Below are positions 8,004 through 16,476 of a stretch of 64,000 nucleotides of DNA, piece by piece. The notes beneath the pieces are model-generated. The model made no database searches and was not told where the DNA came from. It saw only the letters and a list, made by a program, of their open reading frames with translations. Location: assembly GCA_002162075.1 (NCBI GenBank), contig CP021423.1:744001-808000 (forward strand), read 5' to 3'. Made by a program: the position numbers and the translations under genes. Each line of letters starts with the position of its first letter. The first letter of the stretch is position 1. This DNA comes from Armatimonadetes bacterium Uphvl-Ar1 (GTDB lineage Bacteria; Armatimonadota; Fimbriimonadia; Fimbriimonadales; Fimbriimonadaceae).

Positions 8004-8486
8004 ATGCAAAAACGGAATGTGCTCAGCGGGCATACCCTCATGGAAGCGATGTTTGCATCGTTTCTCGTTCTGATTTGCGCCTTGATTTTTTCGGCAACGA
8101 TTCCGGTTGCAAATTTCACTCGGGGGAAGGCGGAGAATTTAAGTTCGGCGACGAGTCTTGCCCAGAAGATGATGGAGACGGTTCGGGGGGAAGGATATCC
8201 GAATACGACTCATCAGCGGCTGTTTGAAGTTGGATTGGCGGATAGTGCGACATTAGTGAGCACACATTCGGCGGGTTGTGGATCGTTGGGCGAGCAAGCA
8301 TTGGAATTTACGGGAATTGATTCAGGGGTTGTCGATAGCCCGGGTTCGGTTTTGCCACAGGGTCGTGGATTTATTTTTAGTGAGCAGTTGGGGCTGGATG
8401 TTCGGCGGGTGACGGTGATCGTAAGTTGGCGAGAGAACGCGGATGTAAAGAGCATTCGGCTGTCCTCGTTGGTGGCGAATCTTTAG
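8004..8486 (+). CDS. PilV/GspI-like minor pseudopilin, module A
   Basis: A 160-residue pseudopilin. The leader MQKRNVLSG precedes HTLMEAMFASFLVLICALIF, with Glu at mature position 5 and an unusual His at position 1. The QKMMETVRGEGYPN region after the helix and the VRRVTVIVSW segment near the C-terminus are typical of PilV/GspI-type minor pilins. It is paralogous to the protein at 11616 (shared LVCALIFAG-type helix, SPG.VLP.GRGF and LANL ends). It lies nine bases before the PilW-like gene, in the order pilV-pilW-pilX that recurs downstream. Confidence 0.85.
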   Translation: MQKRNVLSGHTLMEAMFASFLVLICALIFSATIPVANFTRGKAENLSSATSLAQKMMETVRGEGYPNTTHQRLFEVGLADSATLVSTHSAGCGSLGEQALEFTGIDSGVVDSPGSVLPQGRGFIFSEQLGLDVRRVTVIVSWRENADVKSIRLSSLVANL

Positions 8487-8495
8487 GAAATCATC

Positions 8496-9122
8496 ATGAA
8501 AAAGAATTCCCGGCGCTCTGGATTTACATTAGTTGAAGTGGTTGTTGGTTCAATCATTTCTTTCATCGTTTTGTCTTCGGCAGTTGCCCTCTTCTTGGGG
8601 GTGATCGGCGCATGGGCTCGCGGCGAGAGCATGATGGACGGTGACAACGACACACGGCAGATTGTTCGGATTGCGTCGGACGAATTGCGCGAAGCGATGT
8701 GGGTGAGCGTGGATGCGGATGGCATGGGGATTACTTATCGCAGGCCCAGGAAGGACGCGAGTGGCGACTTTGAGATTCCGGTTGTTTGGGATGGGATTGA
8801 CCGGCGAATGGAGCTGAACGGAGCGAATTTGGAGATTGACGATGGCGGATCCGTGAGAACGATTGGTCGAAATGTCTTGGCTGTCGATCCATTTCGGCTG
8901 GGAACCCATGCACTTGATTCAAAGCGGTATGTCGAAGACCCTTTGAACCCCACGGCAGCACCGCCTGCATATCGAATTTTTGAGGGGCCGGCGACGGGCT
9001 TGGTGAGTGAGGTGACGGTTACGATTGTTACCGGTAGTCGGGGTGGGCAGGCGGCAGAGTCGGTTCGGGCAAAGAAACGGGAGCGGGTCGTGTTGCGAAA
9101 TGTGCCGCAGTTGATCAAGTGA
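8496..9122 (+). CDS. PilW/GspJ-like minor pseudopilin, module A
   Basis: A 208-residue pseudopilin with leader MKKNSRRSG and mature FTLVEVVVGSIISFIVLSSAVALFLG. The soluble domain begins DNDTRQIVRIASDELREAM, the usual GspJ/PilW pattern of an amphipathic helix followed by beta strands, and ends with RAKKRERVVLRNV, which recurs in both module B PilW-like proteins. Unlike those two it has no proline-rich tail. It shares the VVWDGIDRRMELN-type core with them. Its stop lies just upstream of the PilX-like start, suggesting an operon. Confidence 0.85.
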   Translation: MKKNSRRSGFTLVEVVVGSIISFIVLSSAVALFLGVIGAWARGESMMDGDNDTRQIVRIASDELREAMWVSVDADGMGITYRRPRKDASGDFEIPVVWDGIDRRMELNGANLEIDDGGSVRTIGRNVLAVDPFRLGTHALDSKRYVEDPLNPTAAPPAYRIFEGPATGLVSEVTVTIVTGSRGGQAAESVRAKKRERVVLRNVPQLIK

Positions 9123-9139
9123 AGGGCAGGTTTAGGACG

Positions 9140-11110
9140 ATGACGATGAAACGAGCAAAGAAGCAATCGAAAAAGCGTGGTGTGGCCCTGCTGGTCACGT
9201 TTGGCCTGATGATGTTGATCACAATTGCCGCGACGAGTTATATTGACCGTGCGACGATGTCGATCCGGATGGCCCGTCACAACGCTCAGGAAGTCCAGAC
9301 GACTCATCTTTGCGATGCTGGCGTTCAAGCAGTTATGCTTAATTTGTGGCGTCCTTTTAAACAGACGCAGGCGTTTCACGATATGGAGACTCTTTTGGCG
9401 GGTGCGGGCGAAGCGACACCGAAGAATTCCATGACGGATGAACTTCCGGGTGTCGGTCGTTACGCATCTGGGGTTGTTGGTTATTGGAAACCCGGCGGCG
9501 ATAACTTTGCACGGATGGTTGTTGTTCGTTCAATCGGTTGGATTGATCGAAATTTCAACGGTGTTGCGGATGCTGGTGAGCCGCGCAAGACGGTTGATGT
9601 GGTTGCAGAGTTTCGGCTTTCTCGAAGTCGGGTGTTTGACTACACCTACTTCATCAACAACTATGGATGGATGAAGGGCTTTAGCCCAACAAGTTTGATT
9701 GTGAATGGAGACATGCGCTCGAACGGCAACTTTGAGTTTATCAGCGGATCGGGGACGATCAACGGATCGGTTGTTGCATCGGCGAACGAGAAACTTTTAC
9801 CGGGGGCAGCGGGCCTGATTAATGCGGCTCCTCTCAAGCAGACTGACGCGGGTTATACGACGACGTTTAACAGTTCGAGTACTCCTCATCGGCAGCGGAT
9901 GCGCCAGCCATACGATCCGGCGAAACATGGGGCAGTAGGTTCACCAGAGTTTGAAGAATGGCGAGACTATGTGTTCTTTAGTGAGGCTCAGATTGCGAGT
10001 GGTCGGATCTTTGGTGCGGCGATGGAAGACTCGAACGGATCTCGAGGGTGGCGGAACACCGGTGGTACCCCCACGTTTACAAAGCTGGATGATCGTCCGA
10101 CAAACGAGATCATCATGCCGGATTTGCGCGACTTTGGAAGTCCGACCGATTCGGCAGATTTGGGTGGAAAGCGATTTGCACGTTCGAAGGCCTATGTGAA
10201 TGAGAAGGAAACGTTCTTGGATGGGACGCCGAATCCGAATTGGGCGGGGAACCCAGCAGCTCAGAACGAGTTCTTGCCGAATGGTGATCCGAATCCGAAT
10301 TACAAAGGTGCTTTCCTCGATGTATGGGATGCTTCTTTGAATAGTGGAGCAGGCGGATACCGTCGAGTGAGTTCAAATGGTGTTGTGAGCGGAAGTGCTC
10401 TGCTGGTCGGAACGGATGCCAGGCCGATCCGGGTTCATGGCCCGGTGGCGGTGAATGGTGATGTGGCGATTGCGGGGACAGTGCAAGGTCAGGGGACATT
10501 GTATACAAAGCGCAATGTTCATATCATTGGCTCGATTCGATATAAGAATGCACCGGACTTCCGAGGTTCAAACATGGATGATGTAATGGAGTCCTCTGAG
10601 AAAGCGGACTTCCTTGGGCTTGCGGCGAGCGAGTCGATCATTATGGGGAACACGACGACGTTTGGCAGCTACCCGTTGAATTACATGTCGCCGCCGTTCA
10701 CCAAACCGCGATTGGATGAGAATGGAAATACGATTCCTGCATACGATGCCCGGCAGACGGACGGTTGGGGAATTAAGAAGTACCAATCGCTCTTGGAATT
10801 CGATAATGCGACGAAAGCGGCATATGCTTCGATTGCAGCCGGCGGAGTGAACCAAATTGATGCGATTCTCTACACCAACTTTGTGGGTGGAGGGAATGTT
10901 GGAACGTCCGGTGGTGGAATGACTTTGAACGGGACAATTATTAGCCGCGACGAAGCGATTGTGACTTGGAGTTTGCCGATCCGGATGAATTACGACGTTC
11001 GGATTCGTGAGCGAGAAGTGACGAAACAGCCGTTGATTGACTTGGATCTTCCTCGGAGTCCGACAATTCTGCGGAGTACGTGGCAAGACAAAGGATTTCG
11101 GGTGGATTAA
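9140..11110 (+). CDS. Large PilX-like pilus-associated protein, module A
   Basis: About 656 residues from ATG 9140, preferred over the GTG at 9119 because GGGCAGG lies nine bases upstream. The N-terminus is basic (KRAKKQSKKRG) and followed by VALLVTFGLMMLITIAATSYI, as in PilX/GspK-type proteins that lack the GF-TLVE motif. The long exported part has repeated NGD/NGN and TINGSVVA-like turns (about residues 190-230) and a second set near VHGPVAVNGDVAIAGTVQG, consistent with a beta-helix or stacked-turn domain. It is clearly paralogous to the 14051-16000 protein over its full length. Family PilX proteins are usually 150-200 residues, so the size is notable. Role: likely a minor tip component, inferred from position. 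Confidence 0.7.
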   Translation: MTMKRAKKQSKKRGVALLVTFGLMMLITIAATSYIDRATMSIRMARHNAQEVQTTHLCDAGVQAVMLNLWRPFKQTQAFHDMETLLAGAGEATPKNSMTDELPGVGRYASGVVGYWKPGGDNFARMVVVRSIGWIDRNFNGVADAGEPRKTVDVVAEFRLSRSRVFDYTYFINNYGWMKGFSPTSLIVNGDMRSNGNFEFISGSGTINGSVVASANEKLLPGAAGLINAAPLKQTDAGYTTTFNSSSTPHRQRMRQPYDPAKHGAVGSPEFEEWRDYVFFSEAQIASGRIFGAAMEDSNGSRGWRNTGGTPTFTKLDDRPTNEIIMPDLRDFGSPTDSADLGGKRFARSKAYVNEKETFLDGTPNPNWAGNPAAQNEFLPNGDPNPNYKGAFLDVWDASLNSGAGGYRRVSSNGVVSGSALLVGTDARPIRVHGPVAVNGDVAIAGTVQGQGTLYTKRNVHIIGSIRYKNAPDFRGSNMDDVMESSEKADFLGLAASESIIMGNTTTFGSYPLNYMSPPFTKPRLDENGNTIPAYDARQTDGWGIKKYQSLLEFDNATKAAYASIAAGGVNQIDAILYTNFVGGGNVGTSGGGMTLNGTIISRDEAIVTWSLPIRMNYDVRIREREVTKQPLIDLDLPRSPTILRSTWQDKGFRVD

Positions 11111-11113
11111 GAA

Positions 11114-11548
11114 ATGAAGATGATGATTCGCATTGGACTTGTTGTGATGGTCGTTGCTTTGACGGGGCTCTGCTTTGCTCCGATTGAGGATAAGCCGAGT
11201 GGTTCTGAGTTCCACCGGGAGTTGAATCAGTCGGAATTGGGTCGCTATCAAGGATCGAGTGGAGTTGCCAAGACTCCAGATGCGGCTCCTCGATTGGATG
11301 AGACGCCCGTGGTTCAGAAGTCGCAGGATTCAAAAAGGGCGGCGGAGATTTTAGCTTCTGGAAATCCTGAGAACGCTGAAAAGAGCTTGACGCAGGCGAA
11401 AGTTGACCAGGTGACTCCGGCGAAGAAAGGCGGATTGAATATGATCCTGGCAGGAGTACTGGTGATGATTGGTTTGATTTCTGCCTATGGAATAAGGATG
11501 TACTTGGATCGCTCGGTACCGGAAATGTCGGTGAAGAAACGATCATAG
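11114..11548 (+). CDS. Small bitopic membrane protein of pilin module A
   Basis: A 144-residue protein I cannot assign to a named family. It has a signal-like N-terminus (MIRIGLVVMVVALTGLCFA), a polar middle of about 80 residues, and a C-terminal transmembrane helix (GGLNMILAGVLVMIGLISAYGI) followed by a short basic tail ending KKRS. Start and stop are tightly packed, three bases after the PilX-like stop. A protein with the same layout follows the second PilX-like gene at 16012, so it belongs to the module. It might anchor or scaffold the minor-pilin complex, which is inference from context. Confidence 0.7.
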   Translation: MKMMIRIGLVVMVVALTGLCFAPIEDKPSGSEFHRELNQSELGRYQGSSGVAKTPDAAPRLDETPVVQKSQDSKRAAEILASGNPENAEKSLTQAKVDQVTPAKKGGLNMILAGVLVMIGLISAYGIRMYLDRSVPEMSVKKRS

Positions 11549-11615
11549 TTAATCGTCAAGAAATTGATGAAAAGCACCAATTTAGGCACGAATCTTGCAT
11601 CAAAAGAGAGTGAAC

Positions 11616-12113
11616 ATGGCAGGTAAAACAAAGCGAACGAAACGACTCGGCTTCACATTGATTGAGTCGGTTGTTTCGATGTTTACACTCCTTGTCTGCG
11701 CATTGATTTTTGCGGGATCGGTTCCGATCGCGAACAAGAGTCGTGGGAAGGCACAGAATGCAAATATTGCTTTGAGTTTGGCCAAAAAACAGATCGAAAC
11801 TTTGAAACACTTGGGCTATGCAAACATGGTTCCGAGTCAGTTAAAAGCTTCGGGCTTGATTGATTCGACGACGGGCAAGAATTTGACTGCAGTGATGCTC
11901 TACCCTGGGGCAACGGGAACGAACTCTTATGAGTTTACGGCTTCTGACGCGGGGTTGATTGATAGTGCAGGTGACTTGTTGCCGAATGGTCGCGGATTTG
12001 TTCGGATTACTGATCCGAGCATTGATGTCCGTCAAGTTGAGGTCTATGTTTTTTGGACGGAGCTTGGAGAATCGCGCTTTGTGAAGCTTGCTGTGCGACT
12101 TGCAAATTTGTAA
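11616..12113 (+). CDS. PilV/GspI-like minor pseudopilin, module B
   Basis: A 165-residue pseudopilin; the ATG at 11616 is chosen for the leader MAGKTKRTKRLG before FTLIESVVSMFTLLVCALIFAG (the frame opens earlier at 11595). Glu at mature position 5. Paralogue of the 8004 gene: both share the LxCALIF helix, a Lys/Gln helix (KKQIETLKHLGYAN), the GLID..LLPNGRGF stretch and the LANL end. It starts the second copy of the minor-pilin module, directly after the module A membrane protein. Confidence 0.85.
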   Translation: MAGKTKRTKRLGFTLIESVVSMFTLLVCALIFAGSVPIANKSRGKAQNANIALSLAKKQIETLKHLGYANMVPSQLKASGLIDSTTGKNLTAVMLYPGATGTNSYEFTASDAGLIDSAGDLLPNGRGFVRITDPSIDVRQVEVYVFWTELGESRFVKLAVRLANL

Positions 12114-12132
12114 GTCCAGGAAGCACTTCAAA

Positions 12133-12969
12133 TTGAAAGAGAATTTTAGACGGCGGAATCAGGGCTTTACATTGATTGAGCTCTTGATCAGCGCATCCAT
12201 TCTGGCGATGGTCTTGGCGATTGGTGCCTCGGTATTCGTTGGAACGGGGACTTCGTTCAAGCGAGGTCTGAATGCAACGATTTCTGATGATCAAGCCCGA
12301 GTTGCGGTTGACGTTGTGACTCGCACTTTGCGTGAATCGTTGGCGGTTTCGATTGATCCTGATGGTAAGGGAATCACTTACAAGATTCCGGCCAAGGATG
12401 CATCGGGTGAGCTTGTACAGCCAGTGAAATGGGACGGTGTTCAACGCCGATTCTTTGTACAAAGCGGCAATCTGATGCGATTTGAGGACGGGAAGAGTTG
12501 GATTCTGATTCCGAATGTCCTTACGGTTGATCCTTACGTTTCGTCAGGTTCGGGTGAGACTTTGCGATGGAACGATACGGTTGCTGATTTGGAAGCGACG
12601 GGCTCGGCTTACCAAATGTTCAGCTCGACTTCGGCATCGAATCCACGCGATGTGACGGTCTTGATCGTTACGGCGGTTCGGGGGGCGAAGTCTGAATCGT
12701 TGGTTGCTCGACGACGAGAGCGCGTGAACTTACGAAATCTTACGGGTACTGAGTCATTTAAGCCGGTCGTACCGGGCGGTGTTGGTTGGGAGAATGATCC
12801 AGGGAATCCTCCTCCGCCGTTGCCTCCACCACCACCAAAGCCTCCTCAGCCACCGCAGCCTCCCAAGCCGCCGACGAATCCTAATCCAACGCCACCACCG
12901 CCGAAGCCTCCGCAGCCACCCAAGCCGCCTCAGCCGCCTAAGCCACCAAAACCAATAGCGGCGTTCTAA
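12133..12969 (+). CDS. PilW/GspJ-like minor pseudopilin with proline-rich tail, module B
   Basis: About 278 residues from a TTG at 12133, chosen because AGGAAG sits nine bases upstream and it gives a short leader before GFTLIELLISASILAMVLAIGA; the frame opens further upstream inside the previous gene. The core matches the module A PilW-like protein (KDASGELVQPVKWDGVQRRF, REDVTVLIVTAVRG-type strands, ARRRERVNLRN). It then adds a tail of about 50 residues made almost only of Pro and Lys/Gln (PPPPPKPPQPPQPPKPP and similar), ending KPIAAF. The same end occurs in the next gene. Such tails are rigid extended spacers and may project the C-terminus through the cell wall or bind a partner. Confidence 0.82.
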   Translation: MKENFRRRNQGFTLIELLISASILAMVLAIGASVFVGTGTSFKRGLNATISDDQARVAVDVVTRTLRESLAVSIDPDGKGITYKIPAKDASGELVQPVKWDGVQRRFFVQSGNLMRFEDGKSWILIPNVLTVDPYVSSGSGETLRWNDTVADLEATGSAYQMFSSTSASNPRDVTVLIVTAVRGAKSESLVARRRERVNLRNLTGTESFKPVVPGGVGWENDPGNPPPPLPPPPPKPPQPPQPPKPPTNPNPTPPPPKPPQPPKPPQPPKPPKPIAAF

Positions 12970-12974
12970 ACCCA

Positions 12975-13013
12975 AATCACCCCGAAAGCAAATCTTTCGG
13001 GGTGATTTCTTAA
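12975..13013 (+). terminator. Rho-independent terminator inside pilin module B
   Basis: AATCACCCCGAAAG (12975-12988) pairs with CTTTCGGGGTGATT (12994-13007) around a five-base loop and is followed by TTCTTAATTTATTT. It lies six bases after the stop of the proline-tailed PilW-like gene. Confidence 0.9.
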
Positions 13014-13054
13014 TTTATTTCCGGCGGAATTAACAGGGTTGGACAGGAGTGATT

Positions 13055-13981
13055 GTGCCAAAGATGGAGATACGGCGACGCTTGGACTCCGTTTGTATGA
13101 ACAATCAACGAAAACGAATCAGAACAAAGTCAGCGGGTTTTTCTGCGCTTGAATTTGTGGTTGGGTTAGGAATCAGTACGGCAGTCGTTGCCGGAGCTGC
13201 TACTTTGATGACTTCGACAGCATCAAGTTGGAAGAAAGGTCAGAGTTGGATTGAATCAGATGATGGATCGCGAAAAGCTGTTTCTATGATGTCGCGAGAG
13301 CTTCGGTCAGCTCTCAAAGTAACCATTCAGGATTCTGGTTCTAAGGTTGTTTATCGGCTTCCGAAAATGGATGCTTCGGGTGACTATGTTCAGCCGTTGC
13401 AGTGGGATGGGGTGGAACGCAGTTATCACTATGCTAAGGGAAAGTTGTATAAGACTGATCCCGGTGGAACTCGGATTGTTGCCGATATGGTTTGGACAGT
13501 TGATCCTTACATGGCTCGAGGGAGCGGTAAGTCGCAAGCGTTTAATACTTATGTTGGGCATGAGATGGCGGCCGGCCCGAAATACAAGATGTTTTCAAGT
13601 ACGGGAACAGGGAATCTGCGCGAATTGACAATTATGTTGGTGACTGGGGAAGCGGGTCAACGCGACAACGTTGTTATGGGCCGGAAGCGCGAGCGTGTTT
13701 TCTTGCGAAACACAGGAGCCCCGGTTGTGACTGCGAGTGTAACACCTGGAGGCTCGGGAACGATCCCGGACGTAACGACTGGTGGGGATTGGAATGAAGA
13801 TCCGGGCAACCCGCCGCCGCCAAAACCACCTGCACCTCCTGCTCCACCGAAGCCTCCCACGGGCACTTCGCCAAGTCCAGGTGGGGGGGGATCGACTCCG
13901 AAACCACCAGCACCGAAGCCGCCAGCTCCGCCTAAACCACCGGCTCCGCCACAACCCAAAAAGCCTATAGCAGCATTTTGA
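13055..13981 (+). CDS. Second PilW/GspJ-like pseudopilin with proline-rich tail, module B
   Basis: About 308 residues from GTG 13055 (AGGAG five bases upstream); ATG 13097 would give a more normal 14-residue leader, MNNQRKRIRTKSAG, but lacks a ribosome site. The mature N-terminus is FSALEFVVGLGISTAVVAGAA, with Glu5 kept. The core parallels the previous gene (MDASGDYVQPLQWDGVERSY, TVDPYMARGSGKS, MGRKRERVFLRN). The tail is Pro/Ala/Lys/Gly-rich, includes an in-frame run of eight G in the DNA (13883-13890) and ends KPIAAF like its neighbour. The two probably arose by duplication within module B. Confidence 0.82.
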   Translation: MPKMEIRRRLDSVCMNNQRKRIRTKSAGFSALEFVVGLGISTAVVAGAATLMTSTASSWKKGQSWIESDDGSRKAVSMMSRELRSALKVTIQDSGSKVVYRLPKMDASGDYVQPLQWDGVERSYHYAKGKLYKTDPGGTRIVADMVWTVDPYMARGSGKSQAFNTYVGHEMAAGPKYKMFSSTGTGNLRELTIMLVTGEAGQRDNVVMGRKRERVFLRNTGAPVVTASVTPGGSGTIPDVTTGGDWNEDPGNPPPPKPPAPPAPPKPPTGTSPSPGGGGSTPKPPAPKPPAPPKPPAPPQPKKPIAAF

Positions 13982-14050
13982 GGGGTTTTCGGCGCGAATC
14001 TTGCTAGGAAGAGACCAGAGACACTTTAGAGACAAGGACAGTTAGAATCA

Positions 14051-16000
14051 ATGAGTCAACGAAGGAAAATGAGAAAGCGCGATCGTGGGGTTGCCATGAT
14101 TGTATCGTTTGCATTATTGAGCATGGTTATGGCGGCAAGTACCGCCTATATTGATCAATCCACGCAGGCGATTCGGTTGGCCCGAGCAACCAATTATGAG
14201 TCTCGCGGTACTTGGCTAAGCGATACAGCGGTTCAGGAAGTCGTTGCGTCGTATTGGAAAGATTTTAAGGTCACTCAGAACTTTGCGGTTATGGATACTC
14301 AACTAACGGGTGCTACTGCAGGTTCACCGAAGGGTTCGGTGAGTGGTTCTATTCCTGATGTTGGTAATTTTGCGGCAGGGGTTATTGGTTATTCAAAAGC
14401 GACAAACAATGAGAGCCGAACAATTATTGTTCGGGGGGTTGGTTTCATGGATCACAACGGCAATAACGTTGCTGATTCCAATGAGCCGATGAAGACGATT
14501 GATGTTCGAATTGCGTTTTCGTTGAAGCGCAGTACGGTCTTTGACTACGCCCAGTTTGTGAATAACTACGGTTGGGTGAAAGGGTTCAACGAAAATAACA
14601 TGATTGTCAACGGAGATTGGCGGGTCAATGGCAATTTTGAATTGTTGAATGGTACGGCGACGATCAATGGATCGGTTATTGCGGCGAACAATAATAAGTT
14701 GCTGCCAAGCGCTGCAATTGGTCTCGTGAATAAGACACCTTACAAGTGGGACGATGCAAAGTATGCGAGTCATTTGAGTACAAATAAATCTTGGTCTCAA
14801 CGAATGCGCCAGGCTTATAATCCTGCGATTCATGGTGCAATTGGCACAGCTGAGTTTGAAAAATGGCGAGAACTTGTGTTCTTGAGCGAGGCTCAGATGG
14901 TCAATGGTCGGCCCTTCGGAGCAACGGTTCAGGACTCCAACGGCGTCCGGGCTTGGAAGCGAACAAGTCCGTGGGCGCAATACAAAGTCTTGGATGAAAA
15001 TCCGACTGAAGAGATCGTCATGCCGGATTTGAACGACTTTGGTTCAATATCGGACAGTGCAAGTGCGACGGGTAAGCGGTTTGCCCAGAGCAAAGCTTGG
15101 AGAGATTCAAAGGCGACATTTGCAGACGGTACTTCTAATCCGAACTTCAAGGGTAACGGGAACACCTCAGACGAGTTCATTGCGGGGAATCCCAATCCGA
15201 ACTATGCGGGTGCATATGTTGATGTTTGGGATCCGGCTCAGAACAAATATGTTCGAGTTTCGAGCAATGGAGTTGTGGATGGCTCTGCGTTGCTGATTGG
15301 TACTTCGTCGAAGCCCATTCGCATCCATGGCCCGGTGACAGTGAATGGGGATGTTGCCATTGGCGGGGTGGTTCAGGGGCAAGGAACACTTTACAGTGCC
15401 CGCAACGTGCACATTTTGAGTTCGGTGACATACAAATCCGGTCCGGACTTCCGTGGGAACAACATCAATACGATTGAAGGAGTGAATTCCAAGCGCGATG
15501 TTTTGGGGCTCGCGGCGCGGGGATCGGTGATGATGGGCGATCCGGAGACTTTTACAAATTATGAGCTTGACCACATGGTTCCGCCGTTCACAAAGGCACG
15601 AAAGGACGAGAATGGAGCGATTGTTCCGGCTTGGGATGCGAACAAAGTGGACAGCTGGGGAGCCAAGCAGTATATGTCACTCCTGTTGAATGACCCAGCT
15701 TACAAGGATGCGTTTAAGGCGGAAGCGGCGAAAGGTGTGAAGCAGATTGATGCGATTGTTTACACGAATAACATGGTTGGTGGTCAGGCAGGCTACTTTG
15801 GTGGCGGTTTGACGATCAACGGTTCGATGGTGTGTAAGGATCAAGCGGTTGTGGCTTATTCGGGGCCAATCACGATGAACTATGACAGTCGAATCAAGGA
15901 TCGGGGAGACAACTCGGAGCCGTTGATTGACATTGATTTGCCGCGTGGTCCTTCGATCAAGTTCCTCTCTTGGCAAGACAAAGGCTTCCGAATGAAGTAG
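14051..16000 (+). CDS. Large PilX-like pilus-associated protein, module B
   Basis: A 649-residue protein from ATG 14051. Basic start (RRKMRKRDRG), then VAMIVSFALLSMVMAASTAYI as membrane helix. Full-length paralogue of the 9140 gene: both carry FNNYGW(V/M)KGF, NG(D/N)-rich turns, PNPNY(K/A)GA, IRIHGPV(T/A)VNGDVAI, and the ending WQDKGFR. The middle is rich in short Gly/Asn turns suggestive of a beta-helix. The pair keeps the same order relative to PilV, PilW and the small membrane protein, which supports module duplication rather than independent gene gain. Role inferred as minor pilus tip or adhesin-like component. Confidence 0.7.
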   Translation: MSQRRKMRKRDRGVAMIVSFALLSMVMAASTAYIDQSTQAIRLARATNYESRGTWLSDTAVQEVVASYWKDFKVTQNFAVMDTQLTGATAGSPKGSVSGSIPDVGNFAAGVIGYSKATNNESRTIIVRGVGFMDHNGNNVADSNEPMKTIDVRIAFSLKRSTVFDYAQFVNNYGWVKGFNENNMIVNGDWRVNGNFELLNGTATINGSVIAANNNKLLPSAAIGLVNKTPYKWDDAKYASHLSTNKSWSQRMRQAYNPAIHGAIGTAEFEKWRELVFLSEAQMVNGRPFGATVQDSNGVRAWKRTSPWAQYKVLDENPTEEIVMPDLNDFGSISDSASATGKRFAQSKAWRDSKATFADGTSNPNFKGNGNTSDEFIAGNPNPNYAGAYVDVWDPAQNKYVRVSSNGVVDGSALLIGTSSKPIRIHGPVTVNGDVAIGGVVQGQGTLYSARNVHILSSVTYKSGPDFRGNNINTIEGVNSKRDVLGLAARGSVMMGDPETFTNYELDHMVPPFTKARKDENGAIVPAWDANKVDSWGAKQYMSLLLNDPAYKDAFKAEAAKGVKQIDAIVYTNNMVGGQAGYFGGGLTINGSMVCKDQAVVAYSGPITMNYDSRIKDRGDNSEPLIDIDLPRGPSIKFLSWQDKGFRMK

Positions 16001-16011
16001 TGAGAAAAGGT

Positions 16012-16449
16012 ATGAGGGCACTTTATCGAATCGGGTTGGGGATAGTCGCCGGGCTGCTTGTTTGCACGGCGTCGGCCCAGCAGATTGAGTACCGACCTGG
16101 TGGCTACGCGCGGGCTCCGATTGCCCAAGATGTTGAGCCGGGCGGCACTTTTGGTGGTGTAAGCAAGCGGCAGATTTCTCCGGAGACACGGGGTGAGACC
16201 CAAAGTACAGTGCCGGCGGACTCCCGAGGGGCTGATGCTCAAGCTGAGTCATCTTTGGCGGGAGCCAAGTCGGTTGCGGCAGCTTCTGAGGTCATACGGA
16301 TTGAGGTGACCGGTGGTGCTCCATTGTGGTCAAAGATTTTGTTTGGGATTGGCGCAGGACTCGCGCTTTTGATTACGGGTCGGGTTTTGATGGATCGTTT
16401 TGTCCCGGTTCAGCCTGTTCCCGCCGTTCGGGCCAAACGGGAAGCTTAG
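16012..16449 (+). CDS. Small bitopic membrane protein of pilin module B
   Basis: A 145-residue protein from ATG 16012 (GAAAAGG just upstream); the frame opens at 15970 inside the previous gene but the signal peptide RALYRIGLGIVAGLLVCTASAQ fixes the start. It has a polar middle and a C-terminal transmembrane helix (ILFGIGAGLALLITGRVL) followed by a basic end. The layout and position match the protein at 11114, although sequence identity is low. No known family is recognised. Last gene of the pilin cluster; trpB begins 27 bases later. Confidence 0.68.
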   Translation: MRALYRIGLGIVAGLLVCTASAQQIEYRPGGYARAPIAQDVEPGGTFGGVSKRQISPETRGETQSTVPADSRGADAQAESSLAGAKSVAAASEVIRIEVTGGAPLWSKILFGIGAGLALLITGRVLMDRFVPVQPVPAVRAKREA

Positions 16450-16476
16450 TCGGATTGCATCACGTAGAATCATTAG

